A stretch of 36,201 nt of DNA from Lysobacterales bacterium 63-13 (GTDB taxonomy: Bacteria; Pseudomonadota; Gammaproteobacteria; Xanthomonadales; Rhodanobacteraceae). Made by a program: the position numbers and the translations under genes. The stretch covers positions 1 to 36,201 of the forward strand of contig MKWR01000003.1 in NCBI GenBank assembly GCA_001899855.1, read 5' to 3'. This document shows positions 1-7,663 of this stretch, piece after piece. Below the pieces are notes generated by a model. It was not told where the DNA came from. It saw only the letters and a list, made by a program, of their open reading frames with translations, and did no database searches. Numbering within the stretch: position 1 is the stretch's first letter; each line of letters opens with the position of its first letter.

Positions 1-110
1 AACGCTCGGAGTTACACTCCGACCAAGCCGAAGGAGCCTTCCCTCGGCTTCCATCCCTGGTCAATTTTCAACGAGCAGAGATGGTCAGTTTTCAACGAGC
101 GCCAACACAA
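1..110. mobile_element. Putative end of an IS21-family insertion sequence (partial)
   Basis: Two near-identical 19-bp direct repeats, TGGTCAATTTTCAACGAGC (58-76) and TGGTCAGTTTTCAACGAGC (82-100), lie 24 bp apart and differ at one base. Just before them are two hairpins: a perfect 7-bp stem (6-12 with 16-22) and another 7-bp stem (25-31 with 44-50). IS21-family elements carry several such subterminal transposase-binding repeats at each end and terminate in TG...CA. The last repeat is followed by GCGCCAACACA, so the element would end near 107-110. Neither istA nor istB is inside the window, so this rests on the repeat arrangement alone. The alternative is a simple tandem repeat upstream of the next gene. 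Confidence 0.5.
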
Positions 111-3100
111 CGCATTCTTCTCGACACTTTTGCCAGTGCAGTCAGGCCGGACGAGTCGCTGGTCTTTTTCTATGCCAAGCGCACACCGTTAGCTGAAGAT
201 CCGCGTCGTGTAATTGTGGGAGTGGGTCGAGTCAAGACGGTGGGGGCGGCAACCGAGTATCGCTATGCCGGCGGCGCGTGTCCGGCGGACAAGATTGGCG
301 GATACCTGTGGGAGCGCAACGTCGAGCACTCCATTCGGCCCGGGGGAGATGACGGTTTTCTCCTGCCCTATCAGGAACTCATGGCCTTGGCGGAGGCGGA
401 TGCTGGTATTGATTTACCCGCCTGTGCTGCTTACGCGCCGCAGGAGTACTTCGAACAATTCTCCTATGCTAGCGAGCTCCTCCAGCAAGACGGTGCAATC
501 GCGTCTCTTCTGGCGCTGGAGAAGGCGATCAAGGCGATGCGTGGTCTGTTCGATGCGCCGTGGGACGAGTATCTGCGATGGATCGATCGAGAGCTCAATA
601 GGTTGTGGTCCATTCGTGGTCCGTATCCGGGCTTGGGTGCTGCTTTGAATGCGTTCGGTCTGCCTCACGGCAATCTCTTGGCTTGGTATCTCCTTGACGA
701 TGCGGGAAAGTCCGTTGACCCTTGGCCGCTTTTAGGTGAGGCGCTGAAAAGTCCTTCCAAATTGCCGGACTACTTGCGACGCGGTATCGGTAAGACCCAG
801 CAGCAGAAGTGGGAGAAGTTGCCACCTGAACGTCGCAACCTGCTCCAGCTCCTGGCGCGCTTTAATCTAACGAATGAACAAGCGTTGCGCTGGTATCAAC
901 CGACCGAACGGGAGGACGCCGGGATAGCGCTGAGCGACATTGAAATTCTTGCGAATCCTTACGCGATTTTCGAAGAAGATCGCTTGCAGATGGATCCGAT
1001 CGCCTTTGCTGTTATTGACCGGGGCATGTTTCCCCCCGACTTCGTGCGCAATGAATTCCCAATACCTGAACCAAGTCTTGTACATGAGGCAATCGACGAG
1101 AGACGTGTGCGTGCGGTGGTCATTCAGACGCTCGAGGATGCTGCCGGTGAGGGACATACCCTTTTGCCTGCGGGCTGGCTGATTGCACGTGTGCGGGATC
1201 GGCCCATGAAGCCGATGTGTCCATTGGACGCAGATACCCTTTCCGTGGTGAGTAACGCCTTGTCCCCGTTAGTCGCTAGCGTGGCATTGGCAGAACAGGG
1301 CGCCGCGTTCCAACTGGATCGCTACGTCGAGACATCCAGTCTGATCAGCACCGCTGTCCTCAAGCGACAAAAAGGCAAACGCAATGAAGGCGAGGCCGAT
1401 TGGCTGGGTTTGGTAAATGCGGCAATTGACGACGGAAACCAGACGGCAATCGTCACTCCAGACGACTTGATGGCGCGAAAGGAGAAAGCCGCGGCACTGG
1501 AGGAAATATATCGCTCCAGGGTGTGCGTGCTTATGGGGCCAGCGGGTACGGGGAAAAGCACCCTGTTGAAGGCATTGTGTAGTATCGAATCGGTTTCGAA
1601 GACTGGCATCTTGTTGCTGGCGCCAACCGGGAAAGCGCGTGTGCGACTGGAGCGAGCCAGCGGGTTTGACGGGAAAGCACAAACTGTCGCTCAGTTCTTG
1701 CTTCGACTTCAACGATACGACGGAACCACCGGGCGTTACTACATTAACGAGGGTGCGCCCCGTTCGTCTGCCCACAGGACGGTTGTCATCGATGAGTGCT
1801 CCATGTTGACGGAGGAGCAGTTCGCTGCATTGTTGGACGCGCTAACGGGTGTCCATCGATTGATCCTGGTGGGCGATGCACGTCAGCTACCGCCGATTGG
1901 CGCAGGCCGACCCTATGTTGACATCGTGCAGCAGCTGAAACCTGAAATGGTAGACAGCTTGTTCCCGCGGGTAGCCCCTGGATATGCGGAGCTCACCGTG
2001 GTGATGCGCCAGCAAGGCGAAGAGGGGCTTGCACGTACCGACGTGCTACTCGCCAACGCATTCAGCGGTCGAGCACTAGATGCAGGCGCCGACGAGGTAT
2101 GGAACGACGTCGCATCCGGAAGTACGCCATTCGTAAAGCTTGTTAAGTGGAACCAACCCGACGGCTTGCAGAAGCTGCTGCTCAATGAACTTGTCGCAGA
2201 GCTAAAGTTGGATGGTGAGGATGAAGAGGTGGCATTTGAGACGTCGATCGGCGGCCTACCTTCCGAGTACAACGGCAAGACCAATGTGTTCTTCAATAAT
2301 CGATTCAAGGACCGGCCGGGAGCTTCCGAGAAAGCTGAGGAGTGGCAGATTTTGACGCCGCTCAGGCAAGGCCAGGCAGGGGTCCTGGCGCTAAATAGGG
2401 CGATTCAGCAGCGGTTTCGCAAACGGTTTATCGAGATGGCGAATGTCGACGGGTATGCTCGGGTCATCCCGAGCCCATTCGGACCGGAAGAAATCATCTA
2501 TGGCGATAAGATCATCAACATCAAGAACGATAAGTATCGATACGTGTATCCAGGCAAAGATGACAAATATGTTGCGAATGGGGATATTGGAATCGTCGTT
2601 GGGCATCGGAAGACGAAGTTTCGAAAGCAATTTCCCCGTGACCTTGAGGTAGAGCTATGCAGCCAGCCCGGCTTTACCTATCAGTACAAATCAGGGGAAT
2701 TTGACGGACAGGAGAGCTCTCCCCCGTTGGAGTTGGCATACGCGCTGACGGTGCACAAAACGCAAGGTAGTGAGTTTGGAATCACTTTTGTCGTTGTGCC
2801 GAATCCGTGCCGCTTGCTGTCGCGTGAAATGCTCTACACAGCATTGACTCGGCACAAGGGCAAGGTAGTCATCTTGCATCAAGGGGATTTTCGGGAACTA
2901 CAGCGATTCAGTACCGACCAGGCTTCGGAGGTGCTGCGCCGCATGACGAATTTGTTTACGAGCTCGAACCCGGTCGAAGTTCGGGTGGGCAACAGATCCC
3001 TGTTCCTTGACAGAAATCTCATTTATCGCACTGATCACGGCGAGCTTGTGCGTTCAAAATCGGAGTGGATTATCGCCGACAAGCTGCACGCGGCTGGGAT

Positions 3101-3398
3101 CGATTACCAGTACGAGCAACCTCTCATGTTGCAAGGGGTCGAGCGGTTCCCGGATTTTACGATTGTCGATGATGACAGTGGTTCAACGTGGTATTGGGAG
3201 CACAACGGCATGCTCAGCAATAGCGACTATCGCGACCGTTGGGAGCGCAAGCTGAAAGCGTATCGTCAGCAGGAAATTTTGCCTTTGGCGGAAGGCGGCG
3301 GAAAGAATGGGACGCTGCTTATCACGGAAGAGCGGCTAGGTGCTGGGCTAAGTGCCCAAGACATTAGTGCCAATATTGCGGCTATCCGTCGTTTATAA
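81..3398 (+). CDS. RecD-like superfamily 1 helicase with C-terminal PD-(D/E)XK-type nuclease domain, probably 5'-truncated
   Basis: The frame encodes 1105 residues from the first ATG. A region near residues 240-320 resembles the helix-hairpin-helix part of RecD2/TraA helicases, including an ANPYAIFEE stretch. The helicase core has Walker A GPAGTGKST (about 486-494), Walker B VVIDECSML (about 568), the motif V/VI stretches ALTVHKTQGSEFG (about 887) and LYTALTRHKG (about 917). Residues about 990-1065 (KSEW, then FPDFTI, then WYWEHNG) look like a helicase-associated PD-(D/E)XK nuclease fold. The first 200 residues are not recognised. The start at 81 is weak: it has no good Shine-Dalgarno, it lies inside the IS-like repeats, and the frame stays open upstream to base 3, so the native N-terminus may be lost. 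Base composition is visibly more AT-rich than in the rest of the window (for example 2520-2600), which suggests transfer. It abuts the next helicase gene and is probably co-transcribed with it. Confidence 0.8.
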   Translation: MVSFQRAPTQRILLDTFASAVRPDESLVFFYAKRTPLAEDPRRVIVGVGRVKTVGAATEYRYAGGACPADKIGGYLWERNVEHSIRPGGDDGFLLPYQELMALAEADAGIDLPACAAYAPQEYFEQFSYASELLQQDGAIASLLALEKAIKAMRGLFDAPWDEYLRWIDRELNRLWSIRGPYPGLGAALNAFGLPHGNLLAWYLLDDAGKSVDPWPLLGEALKSPSKLPDYLRRGIGKTQQQKWEKLPPERRNLLQLLARFNLTNEQALRWYQPTEREDAGIALSDIEILANPYAIFEEDRLQMDPIAFAVIDRGMFPPDFVRNEFPIPEPSLVHEAIDERRVRAVVIQTLEDAAGEGHTLLPAGWLIARVRDRPMKPMCPLDADTLSVVSNALSPLVASVALAEQGAAFQLDRYVETSSLISTAVLKRQKGKRNEGEADWLGLVNAAIDDGNQTAIVTPDDLMARKEKAAALEEIYRSRVCVLMGPAGTGKSTLLKALCSIESVSKTGILLLAPTGKARVRLERASGFDGKAQTVAQFLLRLQRYDGTTGRYYINEGAPRSSAHRTVVIDECSMLTEEQFAALLDALTGVHRLILVGDARQLPPIGAGRPYVDIVQQLKPEMVDSLFPRVAPGYAELTVVMRQQGEEGLARTDVLLANAFSGRALDAGADEVWNDVASGSTPFVKLVKWNQPDGLQKLLLNELVAELKLDGEDEEVAFETSIGGLPSEYNGKTNVFFNNRFKDRPGASEKAEEWQILTPLRQGQAGVLALNRAIQQRFRKRFIEMANVDGYARVIPSPFGPEEIIYGDKIINIKNDKYRYVYPGKDDKYVANGDIGIVVGHRKTKFRKQFPRDLEVELCSQPGFTYQYKSGEFDGQESSPPLELAYALTVHKTQGSEFGITFVVVPNPCRLLSREMLYTALTRHKGKVVILHQGDFRELQRFSTDQASEVLRRMTNLFTSSNPVEVRVGNRSLFLDRNLIYRTDHGELVRSKSEWIIADKLHAAGIDYQYEQPLMLQGVERFPDFTIVDDDSGSTWYWEHNGMLSNSDYRDRWERKLKAYRQQEILPLAEGGGKNGTLLITEERLGAGLSAQDISANIAAIRRL

Positions 3399-5654
3399 AT
3401 GAACTTCCGAATCGCCGACACCTTCACCGACAGCCTCGGCCGCCTCACCGGCGACGAGCAGAAATCGGTGAAGACCACAGCCTTTGATCTGCAGTTGAAC
3501 CCGACAAACCCGGGAATGAACTTCCACAAACTCGATCGGGCGAAGGATCCGAACTTCTGGTCGGTGCGGGTCAGCAGCGATATCCGCCTGATCGTGCACA
3601 AAACCGCGACTAGCCTGCTGCTGTGTTACGTCGATCATCACGATCAGGCGTATCGCTGGGCCGAGCGCCGCAAGCTGGAAACGCATCCGCGCACCGGTGC
3701 TGCGCAACTGGTAGAGATCCGCGAGCGGATCGAAGAGGTTGCGGTTCGGCGCTATATCGAGGTGGAGCAGCCGGTGCCGGCGCGGCAGCCTGTGGCGAAG
3801 CCGGCCTTGTTTGTCGGCGTCAGCGATGACGAGTTGCTCGGTTACGGCGTGCCGGTGGAATGGCTGCAGGATGTGCACGCAGCCAACGAAGACACGCTGC
3901 TCGATCTGGCCGATCACCTGCCAGCCGAGGCGTCAGAAGCGCTGCTGGAGTTGGCAACAGGAGGCAGGCCGAGGGAGCCAACGGCTGAGTGGGACCGACC
4001 TGCGCTGTGCGCACCCATGGATTTGTATGATCTTTCCCCGGACGACACCGATTTTTGTTCTCCCGCGACCCCAGTTCTAACTGATACAACGACAATCTCA
4101 ACTGACGAATCCAATGGACACATAGCCGACCCAGCCGAATCGTCGTTTGTCGTTTCCAACGAAGCTTTCGAACACCCCGATGCGCAGCGGCGTTTCCGCA
4201 CGCTGGCGAATGTGGAAGAGTTGGAGGCTGCGCTTGCCTATCCGTGGGAGAAATGGACGACCTTCCTCCATCCTGCGCAGCGCGAGTGGGTCGAGCGCGA
4301 CTATAACGGGCCAGCGCGCGTGTCGGGTTCGGCGGGAACAGGCAAGACGATCGTTGCCTTGCATCGCGCCGTCCACCTGGCGCGGGTGAATCCGGATGCG
4401 CGCGTTCTGCTGGCGACGTTTTCGCCAACGCTCGCGCGTGCGTTGCATACGAAGCTGCGCCGATTGATCAGCAGCAATCCCAAACTGGCTGAACGCATCG
4501 ACGTGCAGGCGATGGATGCGGTTGGCGAACGGCTGTATGAGCGACAATTCGGCCGTCCGGGAATCGCGACGCGCGAGCAGATTCGCGAAATTCTCGATGC
4601 GTCCGCCGCCGCAGGGGCAGTGCAGAAGTTCAGCCCTGCGTTCCTGCTTGCGGAATGGGAAAACGTGGTTGATGCATGGCAACTCGATTCATGGGAGGCG
4701 TATCGCGATGTGCGCCGGCTCGGTCGCAAGACGCGCCTGCCGGAAGCACAGCGCAGCGTCTTGTGGGCGGTGTTCGAGCGCACGAGATTGGAGCTGAAGC
4801 AGCGAGGCCTGGTGACCCATGCCGGCATCTTCGATCGGCTTGCTGCGGAGTTGGCGAAGCGCGCCCACGCGCCGTTCGACTTTGCCGTGATCGATGAGGC
4901 GCAAGACATCAGCGTGGCGCAATTGCGCTTCCTGGCTGCGCTTGGCGGGGAACGATCGAATGCGCTGTTCTTTGCCGGCGATCTTGGCCAACGCATCTTC
5001 CAGCAGCCCTTCTCGTGGAAGGCACTTGGCGTCGATATCCGCGGCCGAGCGCGGACCTTGCACATCAACTACCGGACCTCGCATCAGATCCGCATGCAGG
5101 CGGATCGTCTGCTGGGGCCGGAAGTCTCGGATGTCGATGGCAACAGCGAGGAACGTCGCGGCACGGTGTCGGTGTTCAACGGTGCGGTTCCGGTTATTCG
5201 TGCGTTCTCCGATGCCGGCAGCGAAGTCCAGGGCGTCGCAGCGTGGCTGACTGAACGTGCGGCTGAAGGCGTGTTACCGAACGAGATGGGTGTATTCGTG
5301 CGCTCGGCGGCCGAAATGGATCGTGCAATTTCAGCGGTGGAGACAGCCGGACTGCCTTTCAGGCCGCTCGACGGACAAATCCAGGCAGTCGCTGGTCATG
5401 TTTCCATCAGCGAGATGCATCTCGCCAAAGGCCTGGAATTCCGCGCGGTCGTCGTCATGGCCTGCGATGACGAAGTCATACCTCTGCAATCGCGCATCGA
5501 GTCCGTCGCCGATGATGCCGATCTCGAAGAGGTCTACAACACCGAACGCCATCTGCTCTACGTCGCTTGCACCCGGGCGCGTGACTATCTGTGGGTGTCC
5601 GGCATCGAGCCGATGTCGGAATTTCTCGACGACCTGACGGGCAGTGCTACTTGA
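3399..5654 (+). CDS. RelE/ParE-like domain fused to UvrD/Rep-type superfamily 1 helicase
   Basis: This 751-residue protein begins at an ATG immediately after the TAA of the upstream helicase (TTATAAATG), an arrangement suited to translational coupling. Residues 1 to about 90 resemble the RelE/ParE toxin fold, ending in VSSDIRLIVHK and YVDHHDQAYRWA. A charged linker of about 200 residues follows. The UvrD-type motor has Walker A GSAGTGKT (about 310-317), Walker B VIDEAQD (about 498-504), FAGDLGQRIFQ, INYRTSHQIR (motif IV region), HLAKGLEF (about 674, motif V) and YVACTRARD (about 721, motif VI). UvrD-like enzymes translocate 3' to 5' on DNA. The RelE-like part may act as a nucleic-acid-binding module rather than a free toxin, since no antitoxin gene is adjacent. 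Pairing with a RecD-like helicase-nuclease suggests a DNA-targeting defence operon, which is an inference. The gene is more GC-rich than its partner. Confidence 0.85.
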   Translation: MNFRIADTFTDSLGRLTGDEQKSVKTTAFDLQLNPTNPGMNFHKLDRAKDPNFWSVRVSSDIRLIVHKTATSLLLCYVDHHDQAYRWAERRKLETHPRTGAAQLVEIRERIEEVAVRRYIEVEQPVPARQPVAKPALFVGVSDDELLGYGVPVEWLQDVHAANEDTLLDLADHLPAEASEALLELATGGRPREPTAEWDRPALCAPMDLYDLSPDDTDFCSPATPVLTDTTTISTDESNGHIADPAESSFVVSNEAFEHPDAQRRFRTLANVEELEAALAYPWEKWTTFLHPAQREWVERDYNGPARVSGSAGTGKTIVALHRAVHLARVNPDARVLLATFSPTLARALHTKLRRLISSNPKLAERIDVQAMDAVGERLYERQFGRPGIATREQIREILDASAAAGAVQKFSPAFLLAEWENVVDAWQLDSWEAYRDVRRLGRKTRLPEAQRSVLWAVFERTRLELKQRGLVTHAGIFDRLAAELAKRAHAPFDFAVIDEAQDISVAQLRFLAALGGERSNALFFAGDLGQRIFQQPFSWKALGVDIRGRARTLHINYRTSHQIRMQADRLLGPEVSDVDGNSEERRGTVSVFNGAVPVIRAFSDAGSEVQGVAAWLTERAAEGVLPNEMGVFVRSAAEMDRAISAVETAGLPFRPLDGQIQAVAGHVSISEMHLAKGLEFRAVVVMACDDEVIPLQSRIESVADDADLEEVYNTERHLLYVACTRARDYLWVSGIEPMSEFLDDLTGSAT

Positions 5655-5709
5655 TGGCTATCAGTCAATCGCCACCCGGTCGACTAAGTATCTGCAGGCA
5701 GAGTGATGA

Positions 5710-6351
5710 TCAATTCATCTCTCCGGCAGCGGTCAGATTGGCGCGTTGTGTCGCACCCGCCAATTCGTGCATTCGCGCAACCGTGCGATCCAGTTCGTTC
5801 GCCATGCGTACGTTGTGTTTTGTGAATATTGCGGCCAGCGAGTGGTAGTAGCGCAGCGTGCCGTCCTTGCCGCCGGTGAAGCGTGAGAACACTTTTTCGC
5901 CGACTTCGGGGTTTTCGAGGTCGATGAGGATGGCGCGGGCGTTGTGCAGCTTGTCGCAGCCGGAAACCAGCAGGGTTGTCTTGTCGGCGTGTTCCAGGTG
6001 GGCGATGTAGCGGAGCTTGCGGCGGATCCAGTCCTCGCGTCTTGATTGTGCGTTCGTGTTTTCCTTTTTCTGCTCGGCCGAGCCGTCGGTGCAATCGCGG
6101 ACGATATTGGCGACCACATCGCCGAATTGCGCGCGAATCATGTCTGCGTGCGGTTCGCCGCAGTCTTCGATCAGATCATGCAGGAGGCCGGCGATGGCCT
6201 GGTCCTCGTTGCCACCGTGTTCGAGTACCAGGCTGGCGACGCCCATCAGATGGTAGAGGTAGGGGATCTCGGTGCCCTTGCGGAATTGCGCGGCGTGCGC
6301 GATGCGTGCGTAGTCGAGGGCGTGGGTGAAGCGTTGGGTGATGGCTGTCAT
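5710..6351 (-). CDS. HD-domain hydrolase of the SpoT/MESH1-like type
   Basis: The start at 6351 (MTAITQRF) was chosen because GAGGAAA lies seven bases upstream. A longer in-frame opening to 6528 exists but reads like unconstrained sequence. The product is 213 residues, close to the size of stand-alone MESH1/SAH enzymes. The metal-binding HD pattern is intact: H34, H58-D59 with the following E62-D63, and D133 in CDKLHNA. Family members hydrolyse the 3'-pyrophosphate of (p)ppGpp or related nucleotides, so an alarmone or nucleotide phosphohydrolase acting in the cytoplasm is likely. No synthetase domain is present. It converges on the helicase operon with a 55-bp gap and has no obvious operon partner. 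The substrate cannot be fixed from sequence. Confidence 0.8.
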   Translation of the reverse strand: MTAITQRFTHALDYARIAHAAQFRKGTEIPYLYHLMGVASLVLEHGGNEDQAIAGLLHDLIEDCGEPHADMIRAQFGDVVANIVRDCTDGSAEQKKENTNAQSRREDWIRRKLRYIAHLEHADKTTLLVSGCDKLHNARAILIDLENPEVGEKVFSRFTGGKDGTLRYYHSLAAIFTKHNVRMANELDRTVARMHELAGATQRANLTAAGEMN

Positions 6352-6866
6352 GCGCTTTCCTCTTGAATGTGATGGTTCAGCGGGTGTGCGGGGATGGATT
6401 GTTGGCGGCTGGGGTGATGGCAGCAGTCGGGATTCGCCAGCAGGCGCTGCGGATCGATGTGGTGCAAATGGATTCTTTGCAGCCGTGGAGACGGCCATGG
6501 ATCGCCGAAGTCGTGTGCTGTGAAGCAAGGCTTTGTGGCACCAAGGACATCGATCACGGGCGTTGCCCAGGTGTCGGCAAGTCGGGGCAGGGCGGGTTCA
6601 CCTGCAAGGCGGGCGGGTTGCGGCCGCGAACGTCATTGGAAACGCTTGGCGCTGTGTTCACGTGCGCATTATCCCGCGATTGCGGTCTCGGGGATTGAGA
6701 TGCGGAATGTGCTGGGCAGGCTGGATGCCGAAGCGAACGGCGAAGCCGGCCCGCAAGGCGAATACCATGGGTGGCATTCGTCATCGAACCGCGCTTCATC
6801 TATGGTGCGATTCCCGTGGCGCGTGGGATCAGCGGCCTCTGGAAACCGGGTGGGGCATGAAGAGGA
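6352..6866. other. Intergenic region without recognisable gene
   Basis: These 515 bp lie between the start of the HD hydrolase gene and the 3' end of tRNA-Phe. Several short open frames cross it on both strands, but none has a ribosome binding site, a recognisable motif or a constrained reading. The part nearest 6352 must hold the HD gene's Shine-Dalgarno (GAGGAAA) and presumably its promoter. No attachment-site repeat of the tRNA 3' end was seen. Confidence 0.5.
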
Positions 6867-6942
6867 TGGTGGCCGAGGACGGAATCGAACCGCCGACACG
6901 GGGATTTTCAATCCCCTGCTCTACCAACTGAGCTACTCGGCC
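6867..6942 (-). tRNA. tRNA-Phe (GAA)
   Basis: On the minus strand the sequence folds as a complete 76-nt cloverleaf with an encoded CCA end (6867-6869). The 7-bp acceptor stem pairs GGCCGAG (6942-6936) with CTCGGCC (6877-6871), with A as discriminator base. The anticodon arm is GGGGA-TTGAAAA-TCCCC, which gives anticodon GAA and therefore phenylalanine. The T arm carries the expected GGTTCGAATCC. Its 3' end faces the helicase operon. Confidence 0.97.
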
Positions 6943-6990
6943 CTTGTGCTTGCATGCCGGGGCGCTGAAGGCGGCGGCGAAGGGGCGCGT

Positions 6991-7019
6991 ATTAGAGCCA
7001 TTGAGGCTGGATTCGTCAA
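6991..7019 (-). promoter_or_regulatory. Sigma-70 promoter of tRNA-Phe
   Basis: On the minus strand there is a -35 TTGACG (7019-7014), a spacer of exactly 17 bases and a -10 TCTAAT (6996-6991, five of six consensus bases). It is followed by the GC-rich discriminator ACGCGCCCC. A GC-rich discriminator is typical of stable-RNA promoters under stringent control. The predicted start lies about 40 bases before the tRNA 5' end. Confidence 0.75.
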
Positions 7020-7202
7020 GCCTTGACGTGGCTGCAAGGGTGGTTTTGCCTGTTGTTGCGAGCTTTCCGGGTGTGCTGCGCAGTGCCGGCTGGCGTACGA
7101 GTCGCGAAACCGGCAGCAACCGGTTGACGCCGGACTGCAACGATTTGCTGGTTGAATTCGTCATTTCCGGGTCTCATCCTCACACCTCGCTGGAGAATGA
7201 CC

Positions 7203-7610
7203 ATGTCGAAACCCCTGATTGCACTGTTTGCGTTGCTGCTGGCAACGTCGGCTTCCGCGCAGACCGCCGAAACGCAGGACAAGGCCTTGAGCGCCTACCT
7301 TCCCTACGCCGGCGAGCCGATTGATCGATTCCGGTTCTGGGATCTGCAGCGCTGGGAGCTGGTCGGCGACTACAAGGTTGTCGTCTGGCCACGTTTGAAC
7401 GAAGCCTACCTGCTCACCGTCGACGCACCTTGCCAGGATCTGCGTTGGGCGCAAACGATCGGCCTGACCTCGACGGCGAATTCAGTGAGCCGGCGCTTCG
7501 ATTCGGTGGTGGTCGGCAAGGACAAGTGCCGCATCAATGAAATCCGCCCGATCGACTACAAGAAGTATCTGGCGGATCGGAAGGCTGCCAAGGATGCCGA
7601 GCCGTCCTGA
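7203..7610 (+). CDS. Small exported protein, DUF6491-like
   Basis: The product is 135 residues from ATG 7203, chosen because GGAG lies seven bases upstream; ATG 7197 is too close to that site. It starts with a clear signal peptide (MSKPLIALFALLLATSASA, cut after ASA). The mature part is small and soluble, with YKVVVWPRLNEAYLL and two cysteines (in APCQDL and KDKCRI) that could form a disulfide. The pattern of a tryptophan-flanked, VVW...AYLL core with paired cysteines matches DUF6491 proteins, which are common in Xanthomonadales and of unknown function. It is probably periplasmic and monocistronic, converging on dxs. Confidence 0.7.
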   Translation: MSKPLIALFALLLATSASAQTAETQDKALSAYLPYAGEPIDRFRFWDLQRWELVGDYKVVVWPRLNEAYLLTVDAPCQDLRWAQTIGLTSTANSVSRRFDSVVVGKDKCRINEIRPIDYKKYLADRKAAKDAEPS

Positions 7611-7663
7611 GCGGCAGTGCTTCTGCAGGAGCGGTCTTCCGACTCGGATCCTTGCAGCGTCGA

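Noticed and set aside
5710..6528. Longer start for the HD hydrolase
   Set aside because: ATG 6351 has GAGGAAA at proper spacing and starts at the fold; the extra 59 residues look random.
6457..7026. Plus-strand open frame covering the tRNA-Phe region
   Set aside because: It runs antisense through the tRNA and has no family resemblance.
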